From JAAYYF01 sp040255585 (GTDB lineage: Bacteria > Deinococcota > Deinococci > Deinococcales > Trueperaceae), in the NCBI GenBank assembly GCA_040255585.1, contig JBDZVI010000020.1, positions 1-40,442 of the forward strand: a DNA stretch of 40,442 bases, written 5' to 3'. A program made the translations under genes and the position numbers. The number at the start of each line of letters is the position of its first letter. Within the stretch, counting starts at the first letter, position 1. A model generated the notes under the pieces. It was not told the origin of the DNA. It saw only the letters and a list, made by a program, of their open reading frames with translations, and did no database searches. Shown here in pieces: positions 32,817 through 40,228 of this stretch.

Positions 32817-33359
32817 ATGGGCTTCGCCACCGGCAGGAGCGAGGACTCCGTCGAGGAGCGCCTCGCGGTGTTCATGAAAGACCTCAGGGCGAACGGTGTC
32901 GGCACCGTTCAACTGGAGGCCCTCCAGCAGGCGCTGGCGGGCGGGCCCGAAGACGAGCCCCGGGTCGTGGCCGCGCTCAACGGCTTGTACGAGACGCTCG
33001 GTGAGAACCCGGCGCCGGTCAAGGAGGCGCGCGTCCTCGTCGCCACCCTCGGGGAAGAGAGGCTCGCCGCCCTCCTACTCGTGTCGAGGAGCAGCGTGCA
33101 GCGCTACGCACGGGGCGAGCGCCAGGCGCCCGATGTCGTCGTCGAGCGCTTGCACTGGCTGGCCCTACTCGTGGGCTACTTGCACGGCGTCTACAACGAC
33201 TTCGGTGTGCGGCGCTGGTTCGAGCGTCCGCGAGTGCAACTCGATGGGCTCTCGCCTGCCGATGCCCTCAAGTCCGATGGGGCTTGGACGCCCCACACGC
33301 CTTGGGCGGTCCGAGTGATGGAGCTCGGCATGGCAACGCTCGGGATGATCGCCACATGA
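32817..33359 (+). CDS. Xre/MbcA/ParS-type antitoxin
   Basis: A 180-residue antitoxin of the RES-Xre type II system. The helix-turn-helix-like region ALLLVSRSSVQRYARGERQAP (near 91-111) is followed by the toxin-binding domain ERLHWLALLVGYLHGVYNDFGVRRWFERPRVQLDGLSPADAL, the typical MbcA/ParS/Xre C-terminal arrangement. It neutralises the RES toxin and binds the promoter. ATG 32817 has AGGAGA at good spacing; ATGs at 32793 and 32727 are in frame, but the latter lies inside the operator repeat, so they are less likely. The end overlaps the toxin start by ATGA. Confidence 0.85.
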   Translation: MGFATGRSEDSVEERLAVFMKDLRANGVGTVQLEALQQALAGGPEDEPRVVAALNGLYETLGENPAPVKEARVLVATLGEERLAALLLVSRSSVQRYARGERQAPDVVVERLHWLALLVGYLHGVYNDFGVRRWFERPRVQLDGLSPADALKSDGAWTPHTPWAVRVMELGMATLGMIAT

Positions 33360-33928
33360 CCCTCTTTCGCGTCACGCAAGGTAGGTACCCGTTCATGTGG
33401 GAGACCCCCGCGCAGCCTGCGGGGCGTTGGCACGCCGCAGGTGATGGTCCAGTTCACTACTTCGCCACGACGACTGACGGCGCCTGGGCCGAGTTGATAC
33501 GACACGAGGGGATAACGGACCCGGAGGATATCGCCGGTCTCAGGGCGGCGCTGTGGGTGATCGAGGTACCGGACGGTCAGGCCCTGGCAGAGCCGGTCCT
33601 CGCCGATGCGGTCCTTACCGGCGGCACTGCCAGCTACCCGGCATGTCAGGCCGAGGCCAAGCGGCTGCGTGAGGCGGGCAACGCCGGGCTCATCGCCCCG
33701 TCCGCGGCGCTCGAACCCGATGGGGCCGCGTGTTACCGCGTTGACGGCGGCCTGATGGTCGAGCCGGTCGTGAGCAGGGTGGTAGCCCTGTTCGGGCCGC
33801 GTCCGGACCTGAAGGCGCAACTCGCGAGCGTTGGCGGCCGCCCGCCTCGACGAGCCCTCAACCAGGTTCGGCGGCTGAGCGGTCAACCTGTCGAGTCGAC
33901 CACGCGTGGAACGGGCCTCCCGTCCTGA
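33356..33928 (+). CDS. RES-domain toxin (NAD-degrading)
   Basis: A 190-residue RES family toxin. Such toxins degrade NAD+ and halt growth until neutralised by the Xre antitoxin. The R-E-S residues can be placed: Arg24 (PAGRWH), Glu46 (AELIRHE) and Ser116 (IAPSAAL), with VHYFATTTDGAWAE between the first two. The C-terminus after about residue 165 is basic and poorly conserved. ATG 33356 overlaps the antitoxin stop. It lies between a sugar importer operon and nagB, with no mobile-element genes nearby. Confidence 0.88.
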   Translation: MTLFRVTQGRYPFMWETPAQPAGRWHAAGDGPVHYFATTTDGAWAELIRHEGITDPEDIAGLRAALWVIEVPDGQALAEPVLADAVLTGGTASYPACQAEAKRLREAGNAGLIAPSAALEPDGAACYRVDGGLMVEPVVSRVVALFGPRPDLKAQLASVGGRPPRRALNQVRRLSGQPVESTTRGTGLPS

Positions 33929-33973
33929 GGAACCGGAGCCGACTCCTGCCAGGCGACGGACGCTCCCCGCTCC

Positions 33974-34777
33974 CTACGCTCGCACCAACTCCCGATAGGG
34001 CGCCCAGTCCGGCTCGTTCTCGAGCGTCCAGCGGTAGTACTCGTGGCCGGCCAGGCGCGCGGCGGCGGCCTCGTCCACGAGGACGTGGCAGCGCGGGTGG
34101 AGCTGGAGGGCGGTGGCGCTCACCATCGCGGTGATGGGCCCCTCCGTCGCGGTGGCGAGGATCTCGGCCTTGTGCGCGCCGGTGGCGATCATCAGGACCT
34201 CGCGCGCCTCAAGGATGGTCCCGACGCCCATGGTGAGCGCGCGCGGCGGCACGGCGTCGGGGTCGCCGCCGAACATGCCGGCGTTCTGCTTGCGCGTCTG
34301 CGGCGCCAGCGCCTTCTCGCGCGTGCGCGACATGAGCGATGAGAGCGGCTCGTTGAACCCGATGTGACCCGAGTTGCCCAAGCCGAGGAGCTGCAGGTCG
34401 ATGCCGCCGGCGGCCGTGATCTCGGCCTCGTACCTGACCGCCTCGGCCGCCAGGTCGGCCGCCGCGCCGTTGGGCAGGTGCGTGTTCTCCGGCCGCAGGT
34501 TCACGTGACGGAAGAGCATCTCCTGCATGTAGTGGTGGTAGGAGCGGGGGTCGTCGGCCGCCAGGCCGACGTACTCGTCGAGGTTGAACGTGCGCACGCG
34601 CGCGTAGTCGATGCCCTCCGCGCGGCTGATGCGCACGAGCTCGCCGTAGATCCCTTCCATCGTCCGGCCGGTGGCGCACCCGAGCACGAGGTCGGGCTTG
34701 GCGGCGACGCGGTCGGCGACGATGCGGGCCGCCAAGCGCTCCGCGTGCCCTACTGTAGGGAGGATCAAGATCTCCAT
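33974..34777 (-). CDS. nagB: Glucosamine-6-phosphate deaminase
   Basis: A 267-residue NagB: glucosamine 6-phosphate to fructose 6-phosphate plus ammonia, in amino-sugar catabolism. LGCATGRTMEGIY (32-44) binds phosphate; the active-site Asp67 is in FNLDEYVGL and His138 with Glu143 in GLGNSGHIGFNEP. The residue before Gly-His is Ser136, where some relatives have Asp or Asn. TRKQNAGMFGG and ALTMGVGTILEAREVLMIATG follow as usual. ATG 34777 has AGGGTGG upstream, better than the longer TTG 34795. Other nag genes are not in the window, though the sugar importer 2 kb away could supply a substrate. Confidence 0.93.
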   Translation of the reverse strand: MEILILPTVGHAERLAARIVADRVAAKPDLVLGCATGRTMEGIYGELVRISRAEGIDYARVRTFNLDEYVGLAADDPRSYHHYMQEMLFRHVNLRPENTHLPNGAAADLAAEAVRYEAEITAAGGIDLQLLGLGNSGHIGFNEPLSSLMSRTREKALAPQTRKQNAGMFGGDPDAVPPRALTMGVGTILEAREVLMIATGAHKAEILATATEGPITAMVSATALQLHPRCHVLVDEAAAARLAGHEYYRWTLENEPDWAPYRELVRA

Positions 34778-34856
34778 GCAGACCACCCTATCCAAGCGCG
34801 CGTGCTTGGGGAAGGGGCCTACGGTGCGCCTGCGGTGGGCCGGCGGTCCTGGCGGT

Positions 34857-35105
34857 TCAGCGCATCAGCAGCCCGTCGGACTTGTCCGGCGCGGCCTGGA
34901 GCGTCTGGATGAGCTTGCGCGCCTGCTCGACGACGACCTTGGCGCGGGCGCTCGAACGCGCCTCGAGCGCCTCGTCCACGGCGCGCCCGAGGCTGAAGAG
35001 CTCCATCGCGAAGGCGTCGGCGAGGCGCTTCGTGGCGGCGAGTTCCTGGGCGTCGCGCAGCAGGCTCTTCAGCTGCGCCTCGACGTAGAAGGGGGTCTCC
35101 GTCAT
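34857..35105 (-). CDS. Small helical protein of unknown function
   Basis: An 82-residue mostly helical protein, MTETPFYVEAQLKSLLRDAQ onward, with a central ARSSARAKVVVEQARKLIQTLQ amphipathic stretch. I recognise no family. There is no signal or membrane segment. TAAAGT lies 8 nt before ATG 35105, compatible with a near-leaderless message. It is on the same strand as nagB, 79 nt upstream. Confidence 0.6.
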   Translation of the reverse strand: MTETPFYVEAQLKSLLRDAQELAATKRLADAFAMELFSLGRAVDEALEARSSARAKVVVEQARKLIQTLQAAPDKSDGLLMR

Positions 35106-35113
35106 GGACCTAG

Positions 35114-35119
35114 ACTTTA
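35114..35119 (-). promoter_or_regulatory. Possible -10 for the small protein gene
   Basis: TAAAGT on the minus strand, 8 nt before the start at 35105; no -35 was found. Confidence 0.35.
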
Positions 35120-35172
35120 CCCAGCGCGAGTGTCGGGTTTCTTACACGTTGCGGTGCTCGCGTCGCACCCAC

Positions 35173-36255
35173 CTAACCGTCCGCCAGCGCGTGCAGCGCC
35201 CCGGGCGCGAGCGACACGTGCGTGCCTGGCGCCAGCAACCCCGTCTCGGCCGGGCTGGCGACGTCCACCTGGAGGTCGGGCAGCCCCTCGACCTCGACCA
35301 TGTAGCGGGCGATGGTGCCGAGGAACGTCGTGCGCTTCACGGCGCCGAAGAGGCTGCCGGCCGCGCGCTCGTCCTGCTCGGCCGCGCGCGCCAGGTTCAT
35401 GGCCTCCGGCCGCGCGACGACCACGACGTTGGCTCCCGGCCGCTCCTGGCAGGGGTCGGCTAGCGTGAGGGTCGCGCCGGCGATGCGCACCGTGCGCGCG
35501 TCGAGGAGGACGCCGGGCAGGAAGTTGGCGTCGCCGATGAAGTCGGCCACGAAGCGCGATACGGGCCGCGCGTAGATCTCGCGCGGGCTGCCGACCTGCT
35601 CGACGCGGCCGGCGTTCATGACCACCACGACGTCCGACATGGCCATGGCCTCGATCTGGTCGTGGGTCACGTAGACGCTCGTGATGCCGAGGCGCTGCTG
35701 CAGGTCGCGGATCTCGACGCGCATCTGCTCGCGCAGCTTGGCGTCGAGGTTGGAGAGGGGCTCGTCGAAGAGGAGGAGCTTCGGCTGCATGACGATGCAG
35801 CGGGCGAGGGCGACGCGCTGCTGCTGGCCGCCGGAGAGCTGGCTCGGCGCGCGCTTCGCCATCTTCGTGAGGCCGACTAGCTCGAGGACCTGCCCGACGC
35901 GCTCCGTGAGCTCGCTCTTGCTAACTCCATGCATGCGCAGGCCGAACGCGACGTTCTCGTACACGTTGAGGTGCGGGAAGATCGCGTAGGACTGGAACAC
36001 CATCGCCGTGTCGCGGACGTTCGGCGCCAGCTCGTCGACGCGCCTGTCGCCGAACCAGATCTTCCCGGACGTCGGCTCCTCGAAGCCCGCGATCATGCGC
36101 AGGAGCGTCGTCTTGCCGCAGCCCGACGGCCCGAGCAGCGTCACGAGCGCGCCCTTCTCCGCCTCGAGCGAGACGTCGTCGACGGCGAGAACCGTCGCGC
36201 CCTCAGGCGAGGCGAACTCTTTGCGGAGCTTCTCTAGGCGCAGGTCGGCTGGCAT
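35173..36255 (-). CDS. ABC transporter ATP-binding protein (FbpC/PotA type)
   Basis: A 360-residue importer ATPase. Walker A is GPSGCGKT (42-49), Q-loop MVFQSYAIFPHLNV, signature LSGGQQQRVALARC, Walker B LLLFDEPLSNLD and switch YVTHDQIEAM. The C-terminal third forms a TOBE-type regulatory domain (ARPVSRFVADFIGDANFLPG to VVARPEAMNLA and the end). ATG 36255 follows AAGGAG at 5-nt spacing, preferred to GTG 36258. The operon order on this strand is binding protein, fused permease, ATPase. Fe(III), polyamine, thiamine or phosphonate are all possible substrates. Confidence 0.92.
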   Translation of the reverse strand: MPADLRLEKLRKEFASPEGATVLAVDDVSLEAEKGALVTLLGPSGCGKTTLLRMIAGFEEPTSGKIWFGDRRVDELAPNVRDTAMVFQSYAIFPHLNVYENVAFGLRMHGVSKSELTERVGQVLELVGLTKMAKRAPSQLSGGQQQRVALARCIVMQPKLLLFDEPLSNLDAKLREQMRVEIRDLQQRLGITSVYVTHDQIEAMAMSDVVVVMNAGRVEQVGSPREIYARPVSRFVADFIGDANFLPGVLLDARTVRIAGATLTLADPCQERPGANVVVVARPEAMNLARAAEQDERAAGSLFGAVKRTTFLGTIARYMVEVEGLPDLQVDVASPAETGLLAPGTHVSLAPGALHALADG

Positions 36256-36280
36256 CACGTCTCCTTGGGCTTAGCGGCCG

Positions 36281-37957
36281 CTAGAACCGCACCGAGGTGG
36301 CATCCTCGGCGCCGCGGCCAACGATGAGGTTGATCACCCCGAACGCGACGAGGACGATGGCGAGGAGCACCATGCTGTAAGCGGCCGCGACCCCGAGCCG
36401 GCCCGAACCGACCTCGTTGAGGATCTGCACCGTCATGAGGTTCCAGTTGGCCGACACGAGGAAGATGGCGGCGCTGATGGCCGTCATGGCGCGCACGAAC
36501 GCGAACACGAGGCCGGAGAAGAAGGCGGGCGCGATGAGGGGCAGCGTGATGCGCCTGAACGTCGTGATGGCGTTGGCGCCGAGGTTCTGCGCGGCCTCCT
36601 CGATGGCCGGGTCGATCTGCCGCAGCACCGCGATGCCCGACTGGATGCCGACGGGCACGTATCGGAACACGAAGTTGAGCACGAGGATGGCCAGCGTGCC
36701 CGTGAGGATGAGGGGCGGTCCGTTGAACGCGAGGATGTAGCCGATGCCCGCGACCGTGCCAGGCACCGCGAAGTTCAGGATCGACATGAACTCCATGGGC
36801 GCGCGGCCGGGGAAGCGCCGGCGCACGACGAGGAAGGCGATGAGCATGCCGAGCAGACCGCTGACGGGCGTCGTGAGCACGGCCACGATCAGGGTGTCCT
36901 TGACCGTCTCCCACCCGACGGCGAAGACGTAGCGGAAGTGGCGCAGGTCGAGCGTGTAGTCGAAGCCCCACACGCGCGTGACGGCGCCGAGCAGGATGAC
37001 GGCGTAGAACGCGATCACGACGACCGCGAACGCTACTACCACCCCGTACAGGGACCACTTGGCGGCGGGCGAGACGATCTTGCTCGTCGAGGCGGTCGGC
37101 TTGCCCGTGACCGTGACGTACTGGCGCTTCGCGAGGTAGTAGCGCTGGATGGCGAAGGCCGTGATGGACGGCAGGAGGAGCACTCCGGCCAGCATCGCGC
37201 CGCGCGCCAGGTTGAACGAGCCGGTGATCTCGAGATAGGCCTGCGTGGCGAGCATGGGGAAGGCGGCCCCGCCGAGGACGAGGGGGTTGCCGAAGTCGGC
37301 CATCGACTCGATGAGCACGACGAGGAACGCGCTCGCAACGCCCGGCAGGGAGAGGGGGAAGATGACGCGCCAGAAGACCTGCCAGCGGCTGGCGCCGACG
37401 TTGAGGGCCGCGTCCTCGAGGGTCGGGTTGAGCCCGGCCAGGACGCCCCGCAGGTTGAGATAGGCGATGGGCGCGAACGTGAACACTTGAGATAGGACGA
37501 CGCCATGCATGCCGTAGATGCTGAAGTTGGTCAGGCCGAACAGTTGGCGCGTCACCAAGCCGTTGAACCCGAACAGGAAGAGGATCGATATGGCCCCGGC
37601 GAACGGGGGAGAGATGATCGGGAGCATGACGAGCGTGTGCAGGACGCCCTTGAACGGCACGTTCGTGCGAGTGATGACGAACGCGGCGATGTAGCCGATG
37701 ACGACGCCAACGAGCCCCACGAGGCCACCCACCACGAGGCTGTTGCGCAGCGCGTTCCGGTAGAGGCGGCGTTGGCCGAGGAGCTCGAAGTTGGCGAGCG
37801 AGAAGCTGCCGTCTGGCGCCTGGAACGCCGTGAGCAGCACGCGCGCGAGCGGCCACACGACGAACACCACGAGCGCCGCCATGATGAGCACGATCAGCGC
37901 CAGCAGGATGGGATCGCGCGCGATGATGCGGAGTTCTTGCCGGGCTCGCTTGAACAT
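36281..37957 (-). CDS. Fused double ABC permease (FbpB-like)
   Basis: A 558-residue permease with two MetI domains in one chain, about 12 membrane segments, as in FbpB/SfuB. Both EAA loops are visible: EDAALNVGASRWQVFWRVIFP in the N-half and EEAAQNLGANAITTFRRITLP in the C-half. The first segment follows a basic stretch MFKRARQELRII. ATG 37957 has GAAAGG upstream. It is 25 nt before the ATPase gene, and a long compound hairpin lies between it and the binding-protein gene. The substrate is shared with the binding protein and is unknown. Confidence 0.93.
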   Translation of the reverse strand: MFKRARQELRIIARDPILLALIVLIMAALVVFVVWPLARVLLTAFQAPDGSFSLANFELLGQRRLYRNALRNSLVVGGLVGLVGVVIGYIAAFVITRTNVPFKGVLHTLVMLPIISPPFAGAISILFLFGFNGLVTRQLFGLTNFSIYGMHGVVLSQVFTFAPIAYLNLRGVLAGLNPTLEDAALNVGASRWQVFWRVIFPLSLPGVASAFLVVLIESMADFGNPLVLGGAAFPMLATQAYLEITGSFNLARGAMLAGVLLLPSITAFAIQRYYLAKRQYVTVTGKPTASTSKIVSPAAKWSLYGVVVAFAVVVIAFYAVILLGAVTRVWGFDYTLDLRHFRYVFAVGWETVKDTLIVAVLTTPVSGLLGMLIAFLVVRRRFPGRAPMEFMSILNFAVPGTVAGIGYILAFNGPPLILTGTLAILVLNFVFRYVPVGIQSGIAVLRQIDPAIEEAAQNLGANAITTFRRITLPLIAPAFFSGLVFAFVRAMTAISAAIFLVSANWNLMTVQILNEVGSGRLGVAAAYSMVLLAIVLVAFGVINLIVGRGAEDATSVRF

Positions 37958-37980
37958 CGGGCCTTTCGGGGGGCTGGGAA

Positions 37981-38023
37981 GTCGAGGCTCGCGTCTAGCC
38001 AGGTGCCTGGCGCGAGCCTCGAC
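37981..38023 (-). promoter_or_regulatory. Compound intercistronic hairpin
   Basis: Perfect 13-bp outer stem (GTCGAGGCTCGCG/CGCGAGCCTCGAC) with an inner CCAGG/CCTGG hairpin, 15 nt after the binding-protein stop and 23 nt before the permease start. It is the second case in the window of a strong hairpin right after a binding-protein gene. Confidence 0.7.
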
Positions 38024-38038
38024 GACGTTACTTAGGCG

Positions 38039-39031
38039 TTACTGCCCGAGGACCTCTTCGACCCAGCGGTCGACGAGGCGCTGCCGGTTCTCGGCGGCGT
38101 AGCCCGGGTCCCAGGTCACGAGCTTGATGTCGGAGAGCGACGGGACGCCGGGGCCGGCGCTGACGTCGGCGCGGATGGGCATGAAGTACGTCTTCTGCGC
38201 GGACAGGGCGGCCTGGCCCTGCTCGGAGGTCATCCAGTCGACGAGCTCCTGGGCGCCCCCGAGGTTCGTGGCGCCCTTGAGGATCGACATGGCCGCGACC
38301 TCGTAGCCGACGCCTTCGCTCGGGAACACGATCTGGGCGGGGAAACCCTCGTCGATGAGCTTGAGGAAGCCTGGGCTGAACTGGATGGCGACGGCCGTCT
38401 CACCGACGCCGAGCGCGCCGGACGGGGCCGTGCCGCTCTGGGTGTACGTCTGCACGTTGGCGTTGAGGGCCTTCATGTAGTCGTAGGCCGCGTCCTCGCC
38501 CATCACCGTCGCGACGGTGAGGATGAAGTTGTAGCTCGTGCCGGACGACTGCGGGGACGGCATCTGGATGAGGCCCTTGTAGCTCGGGTCGAGGAGGTCG
38601 GCCCAGCTCGTCGGGACGGCCGCGCCGCGGCTCTCAAGGATGTCGGTGCGCACGCCGATGGCCAGCGGGTTCGTGTAGATGGCGTGCCAGTACCCTTCGG
38701 CGTCCTTGAAGGAGTCGGGGAGGGCGGCGGCGTTGGCGGACACGTACGGCTGGGTGAGCCCGCGGTCCTTGGCGATGATGTGGTTCTCGCTGGGGGCGCC
38801 GAACCAGACGTCGGCCTGCGGGCGGTTCTTCTCGGCCTCGATGCGCGACAGCGCCGGGCCGGCCGAGAGGAACACCATCTGGACCTGGACGCCCGTGTCG
38901 GCGGTGAACGCCTCGAGGATGTGGCGGGCGTTCTCCTCGTCGACGCTCGAGTAGACGGTCAGCGTCTGGGCGGAAGCGAGGCCTAGGAGGGCGGCTGCCA
39001 GCAGTGCGATGAAGATGGACCTGAAACGCAT
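38039..39031 (-). CDS. Fe(III)/FbpA-type ABC substrate-binding protein
   Basis: A 330-residue extracytoplasmic binding protein. The signal peptide MRFRSIFIALLAAALLGLASA precedes Gln22. Segments LTVYSSVDEENARHILEAF, ADVWFGAPSENHIIAKDRGL, WHAIYTNPLAIGVRTDIL, DPSYKGLIQMPSPQSSGTSY and GVGETAVAIQFSP place it among FbpA/AfuA-like and related proteins. The paired Tyr used by FbpA to chelate iron is not obvious, so phosphonate or another anion is also possible. ATG 39031 has GGAGG at ideal spacing. It is the first gene of a three-gene leftward operon. Confidence 0.9.
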   Translation of the reverse strand: MRFRSIFIALLAAALLGLASAQTLTVYSSVDEENARHILEAFTADTGVQVQMVFLSAGPALSRIEAEKNRPQADVWFGAPSENHIIAKDRGLTQPYVSANAAALPDSFKDAEGYWHAIYTNPLAIGVRTDILESRGAAVPTSWADLLDPSYKGLIQMPSPQSSGTSYNFILTVATVMGEDAAYDYMKALNANVQTYTQSGTAPSGALGVGETAVAIQFSPGFLKLIDEGFPAQIVFPSEGVGYEVAAMSILKGATNLGGAQELVDWMTSEQGQAALSAQKTYFMPIRADVSAGPGVPSLSDIKLVTWDPGYAAENRQRLVDRWVEEVLGQ

Positions 39032-39153
39032 GTTTCCTCCGATTCGCGGTGTGGCGGTCCGGGTGGTCGGCGACCGGTTGGTCGGCGACGGCGCCGCGCC
39101 CCGTGAAGGGCGCGCGACCGACCTGGTCGACGTGGACCGCGGCTTGCAAGGCG

Positions 39154-39159
39154 ATTGTA
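39154..39159 (-). promoter_or_regulatory. -10 of the Fbp-type operon
   Basis: TACAAT on the minus strand, about 120 nt before the binding-protein start. No good -35 lies upstream. The 300-nt gap to the lipoprotein gene also holds a short direct repeat of GGTCGGCGAC near 39065-39090 and no gene. Confidence 0.4.
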
Positions 39160-39318
39160 CCGTGTGTCGGGCGGTGAACCGTGGCTGGTGGGGTGGCCGG
39201 TGGCGTTGCTCCCGGCGCGGGTCGGTGGCGTGCGGGAGGTCGTCCGCGGGCCCGTCTGGCGCGCATGAGCCGAGTGGCCGCCGGCGCCCGTTTAAACCCG
39301 AGTTAACCCCGCCACCCC

Positions 39319-39324
39319 TACATT
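39319..39324 (+). promoter_or_regulatory. Leaderless -10 of the lipoprotein gene
   Basis: TACATT, then 6 nt (CGACCC), then the ATG at 39331, with no SD. The spacing is the same as at tetR. GTTTAAAC and GTTAAC just upstream form an AT-rich patch. Confidence 0.55.
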
Positions 39325-39330
39325 CGACCC

Positions 39331-40002
39331 ATGAACAAGTCAGGGATTCTCATGGTGGGGTTGCTCGCCGGCTTGCTGGTGTCTTGCGGCGCGCCGGCGC
39401 CCGTGCCCGGCCGGTCGGTGGTCATCACGGCGCCCGCGGCCAACGCCCAGCTCGTGACGAACACCCCGGTGAAGGTCGAGGGCACGGCGTCGCTGGGCGC
39501 GTCCGTGACGGTGGCGATAGGCACGGCGTCGCCGGTCGCGGCCACGCTCCTAGGCCCGGCCGGCGGCCGTCAACCGTGGACGGCCGAGCTCGTCATGCCG
39601 AGCGTGGGGAACTACTCGATCACGGCCACGGCCACCGGCCCGGACTTCGACCCGGCCGAGGCGACCTTGCCGGTCAAGGTGGTGGCGCTTCAGCCGTACG
39701 GCATCTGGCAGGGTCTGTTCACCCTGGATGGCACGGCGTCGGGTGGCACGGTCATTCAGGACACCATCGTGGTGTCGTTCGAGGGCAAGTGGTTCCGCCT
39801 TGGCTTTCCGGCCGGTTTCGTCTACGGCGTCACTGAGGGTTGGGACATGATCGACAAGGGTGGCTTCCGTATGGTTGGTACGTATCACGAGGCGGGTGGG
39901 ATGTTCCGGGACTCGTACATCTCGGATGAGCCGTGGGTGTCGTTCTACGGGGTGACGGAGCTCGGCGAGGTGTTCGACGGGTTCGTGTTCCTTGACGACT
40001 GA
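39331..40002 (+). CDS. Lipoprotein with Ig-like domain
   Basis: A 223-residue secreted lipoprotein. The signal peptide ends in the lipobox LVSC, with Cys at residue 19. Residues 30-115 (VVITAPAANAQLVTNTPVKVEG to ATLPVKVVALQ) resemble a bacterial Ig-like beta-sandwich, and the C-terminal part (YGIWQGLFTLDGTASGG on) is rich in Gly and aromatic residues and of unknown function. ATG 39331 is fixed by the signal peptide and has the leaderless -10 pattern. It is a single gene; repeat copy C follows about 20 nt after the stop. Confidence 0.8.
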   Translation: MNKSGILMVGLLAGLLVSCGAPAPVPGRSVVITAPAANAQLVTNTPVKVEGTASLGASVTVAIGTASPVAATLLGPAGGRQPWTAELVMPSVGNYSITATATGPDFDPAEATLPVKVVALQPYGIWQGLFTLDGTASGGTVIQDTIVVSFEGKWFRLGFPAGFVYGVTEGWDMIDKGGFRMVGTYHEAGGMFRDSYISDEPWVSFYGVTELGEVFDGFVFLDD

Positions 40003-40021
40003 GTCGGCGCGGTGAGCATGG

Positions 40022-40100
40022 GAGGTCTAGGACGAAAAACGACACGATATGCAACGAGGCAGTTGCGCAAAGATCTGCTTGCACGAGTGCGCGTTTCTTG
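40022..40100. repeat. Dispersed palindromic repeat, copy C
   Basis: The most diverged copy. Units start at 40052 (CAAC-GAGGCA-GTTG), 40068 (CAAA-GATCTG-CTTG) and 40084 (CGAG-TGCGCG-TTTC), again at 16-bp period. The flank CGAAAAACGACACGATATGCAAC resembles, weakly, CGAAATCACGAGGCATGTGCAAC of copy A. Nothing else is visible between 40101 and the GNAT gene. Confidence 0.6.
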
Positions 40101-40228
40101 AGAAGGACTCGGACTCCCCAGCTCCATGGGCGGAGTGCGCAACGCTCGGCCCGAGCGCCTAGGCTGTGATCGGGTTCTGGGATGATCGACCTCGAGAGGC
40201 TGGGTCGAGTCGCGAAGCGCTCCTACCG

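Noticed and set aside
34371..34400. NagB inactivated by Ser136
   Set aside because: Residue 136 varies in the family while the His and Glu of the motif are kept, so loss of function is not implied.
40003..40228. Mobile element or transposase ends near copy C
   Set aside because: No transposase frame, terminal repeats or target-site duplication are seen in the window.
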